Under the pieces are notes generated by a model. It did no database searches, was not told the origin of the DNA, and worked only from the letters and a program-made list of their open reading frames with translations. A stretch of 42,991 nt of DNA from DASXRU01 sp039933315 (GTDB lineage Bacteria; Acidobacteriota; Blastocatellia; Pyrinomonadales; Pyrinomonadaceae), in the NCBI GenBank assembly GCA_039933315.1, contig JBDTOI010000015.1, positions 1-42,991 on the forward strand, in the 5' to 3' direction. This document shows positions 40,819-42,991 of the stretch, one piece after another. Position 1 is the stretch's first letter. The number at the start of each line of letters is the position of its first letter. The position numbers and the translations under genes are program-made.

Positions 40819-42991
40819 GTGTCTTTAAATGCGGTAGCGAGTCGTTTCTTTTGTCTGTTCACCCTTCTACTTTTCTCGGGATCATTTGTCTGTCAGGCGC
40901 AAGTCGGACGACTTCAGTTTACGCTGCGCGGTAAGGTGTTTGACCCGAATCGCGCCGTTGTCGCCGGCGCCGGAATTACCGCGGAGGGAAGGGGAGGTCG
41001 CAAGGGCGGTGCGGTATTCACCGATCAGAATGGTGAATTCTCCTTACCGCTGTACTCGGGGGAATACTCGTTGAAGATCGCTGCGGAAGGTTTTGCGCCG
41101 GCTGTGCAAACAGTTCGTTCGCGCGAAAATGGTTTTGACGCACTGGAAATAGTTTTGCAGGTCGCCCAGTCCAGCGCCACCGTCAACATTACTGACGCCG
41201 CAGGCTATCACGCGGGAACTATCAGCAGTGTCACCAAAACACTATTACCGCTACGTGATATTCCACAATCGATTACCGTGGTGACTAAGGACCAGATCAG
41301 AGATCAATCGATGCAGAGCATTGCCGATGTGATGAGTTACGTCCCCGGCATTATGTCGCATCAGGGTGAAAACAATCGCGACCAACTGGTTATCCGTGGC
41401 AACAGCACCAGCGCAGACTTCTTCCTTAACGGAGTCCGCGACGACGTTCAATATTATCGCGACCTTTATAACGTCGAACGCGTGGAAGCTCTCAAAGGGC
41501 CTAATGCGATGCTCTTTGGCCGCGGCGGCGGCGGTGGGGTGGTGAACCGAGTGTCTAAAGAAGCAGGTTTCACCTCCCTGCGCGAGCTGGCGTTTCAGGC
41601 AGGCTCATTCGGGAACAGCCGCTTCGCGGCTGACCTCGATCAGCCTCTTGGCAGCGAGATCGCGTTCCGGGTAAATGGCTTGTACGAGAAGTCCGGGAGT
41701 TTTAGAAAGTTCGTAAACCTGGAACGTTACGGCGTGAACCCGACCGTCACAATCGCACCCGGTCCGGAAACCAGGATCTCCCTGGGCTACGAACGCTTCT
41801 ATGACAAACGCGTTGCTGATCGGGGCATTCCTTCGTTCAGAGGAAGGCCGGCGGATGCAGCAATTACAACTTTCTTCGGCAATCCCGACCAGAGCCGCGT
41901 TGGGGTAACCGTTAACCTGTCCTCGGCCACGATAGATCACCACGTGCGCGGCCTGGGCATTCGGAATCGCACCTTGCTGGGAGACTACGACCGCTATTAC
42001 CAGAACTATGTACCCGGGGCGGTCACGCCGGATAAAACGCTGGTCGTCCTTTCTGCTTATAACAACGCCACCAAACGTCGCAACGTCTTCAACCAGACGG
42101 ACCTCACCTACGAAGTTGCAACAGGTCGGACCCGGCACAAACTGGTGGGCGGCTTTGAGCTGGGTCGCCAACTCACCCACAATTTTCGCAACACAGGCTT
42201 TTTCAACAACAGTAGTACCTCTATCTTCGTCCCTTATGTAAACCCGGTCAACAGCACGCCTGTCACCTTCCGGCAGAGCGCAACCGATGCGAACAATCAT
42301 GTAACGACGAATCTTGCCGCCGGCTATGTGCAGGACCAGATCGAGCTCTCGCGACGTATCCAACTCATTGCCGGTGTGCGCTTTGATTATTTCGATCTTC
42401 AATTCCAGAACAATCGAACCGGCGACCACCTGCGACGGATTGATCGCCTGATTTCGCCGCGGGCGGGACTTGTAATCAAGCCAATCGATTCCGTTTCGCT
42501 CTATGCCAACTACAGCGTCTCGTTTCTGCCCAGCTCGGGGGACCAATTCTCTTCTCTGACTTCCATTACCCAACAGGTTAAGCCGGAGAAGTTCAACAAC
42601 TACGAGGTGGGCGCGAAGTTCGATGTACGACGGTCTCTGTTCCTCACCCTGGCGCTTTACCGCTTGGACCGGACTAACACCAGGTCTATCGACCCGAACG
42701 ATCCCACCCGGATTGCGCAAACAGGAAGCCAGCGAACCAACGGCTTTGAACTTGGAGTGAACGGAAGCATTACCAGGAAATGGAACGTGGCCGGAGGCTA
42801 TGCTTTTCAGGACGGATTTATTAGCAGCGCCACGCTAGCGGCGCGAGCCGGTGCCCAGGCGGCGCAAGTCCCGGAACACACCTTTTCACTGTGGAACAAT
42901 TACCAGGTCTCGCGGAAACTGAGCGCTGGCGTGGGGATCATTCGCCGCTCGGACATGTTTGCGGCAGTGGACAATACGGTTGTCCTACCTG
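40819..42991 (+). CDS. TonB-dependent siderophore-type receptor (partial)
   Basis: The GTG start has AGGAG eight bases upstream; the gene runs off the right end after 724 codons. A signal peptide (about 1-32) is followed by a carboxypeptidase regulatory-like beta domain (about 36-110, LRGKVFDPNRAVVAGAGI), the plug (about 135-250, LRDIPQSITVVTKDQI, SYVPGIMSHQGENNRD, RVEALKGPNAMLFGRGG) and barrel strands to the end. The plug resembles receptors for ferric siderophores (Fiu/FhuA/FoxA type), but the ligand cannot be named. It would import Fe-chelates across the outer membrane using TonB. Much of the barrel and the C-terminal strand are missing here. Confidence 0.93.
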   Translation, partial: MSLNAVASRFFCLFTLLLFSGSFVCQAQVGRLQFTLRGKVFDPNRAVVAGAGITAEGRGGRKGGAVFTDQNGEFSLPLYSGEYSLKIAAEGFAPAVQTVRSRENGFDALEIVLQVAQSSATVNITDAAGYHAGTISSVTKTLLPLRDIPQSITVVTKDQIRDQSMQSIADVMSYVPGIMSHQGENNRDQLVIRGNSTSADFFLNGVRDDVQYYRDLYNVERVEALKGPNAMLFGRGGGGGVVNRVSKEAGFTSLRELAFQAGSFGNSRFAADLDQPLGSEIAFRVNGLYEKSGSFRKFVNLERYGVNPTVTIAPGPETRISLGYERFYDKRVADRGIPSFRGRPADAAITTFFGNPDQSRVGVTVNLSSATIDHHVRGLGIRNRTLLGDYDRYYQNYVPGAVTPDKTLVVLSAYNNATKRRNVFNQTDLTYEVATGRTRHKLVGGFELGRQLTHNFRNTGFFNNSSTSIFVPYVNPVNSTPVTFRQSATDANNHVTTNLAAGYVQDQIELSRRIQLIAGVRFDYFDLQFQNNRTGDHLRRIDRLISPRAGLVIKPIDSVSLYANYSVSFLPSSGDQFSSLTSITQQVKPEKFNNYEVGAKFDVRRSLFLTLALYRLDRTNTRSIDPNDPTRIAQTGSQRTNGFELGVNGSITRKWNVAGGYAFQDGFISSATLAARAGAQAAQVPEHTFSLWNNYQVSRKLSAGVGIIRRSDMFAAVDNTVVLP

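Noticed and set aside
41605..42720. Long minus-strand frame opposite the receptor gene
   Set aside because: It is a shadow of the TonB-dependent receptor, whose reading frame has clear motifs.

Overview
The window reads as a chromosomal piece of a GC-rich, diderm, soil-type bacterium, most likely an Acidobacteriota of the Blastocatellia/Pyrinomonadales kind. This is inference from gene content (class II B12-dependent ribonucleotide reductase, KimA-type potassium importer, CHAT-TPR and DUF4384 proteins, a protein kinase with an N-terminal zinc ribbon, a TonB-dependent receptor) and from the dense intergenic repeats. No rRNA, tRNA, CRISPR array, integrase or complete insertion sequence was recognised. 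Both window ends cut through genes: a B12-binding radical SAM protein at the left and a TonB-dependent receptor at the right.

Layout. 1-6.2 kb: B12 radical SAM protein, then a MEDS-PAS-PAS hybrid histidine kinase, then a membrane-tethered LuxR regulator with an NTF2-like protein and a DUF4199 membrane protein. 6.3-9.6 kb (minus strand): MsrB, an RRM RNA-binding protein, GroEL and GroES. 10.2-12.2 kb: two small envelope proteins and a MarC-family protein behind a MITE-like element. 12.3-18.5 kb (minus): class II RNR, a PspA/coiled-coil pair, PurD. 18.8-24.5 kb: a double zinc-ribbon protein, KimA with a terminator in its leader, and an operon ending in a Wza-like export protein. 24.7-27.6 kb (plus): SDR, PrsW-like protease, MBL-fold hydrolase. 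27.6-33.4 kb: small redox, metal-binding and membrane genes (FdxA-type ferredoxin, DinB, DUF971, YtxJ, BON-LysM protein, CDP-alcohol phosphatidyltransferase) and an HprK-like P-loop protein. 33.7-40.5 kb (minus): the most system-like block, a tight series of CPBP intramembrane protease, membrane Ser/Thr kinase with an external DUF4384 domain, secreted DUF4384 protein, and membrane-anchored TPR-CHAT protease. 40.8 kb to the end: TonB-dependent siderophore-type receptor behind a near-consensus promoter.

Working together. The CPBP, kinase, DUF4384 and CHAT genes look like one envelope signalling and proteolysis module. The two DUF4384 proteins share features, and the CHAT and DUF4384 proteins share a TRGLGL-acidic peptide. 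Elsewhere the genes are mostly housekeeping or stress related (protein folding, methionine repair, envelope stress, K+ uptake).

The non-coding part is unusual. Five loci carry heptanucleotide tandem arrays, four of them as converging palindromes and three next to or over stop codons. Four loci carry the same design with 9- or 10-bp periods. A dispersed GC-rich element occurs at least five times, once in frame inside nrdJ. Two MITE-like elements have long inverted repeats. All repeat statements come from reading by eye; no genome-wide or database search was possible.
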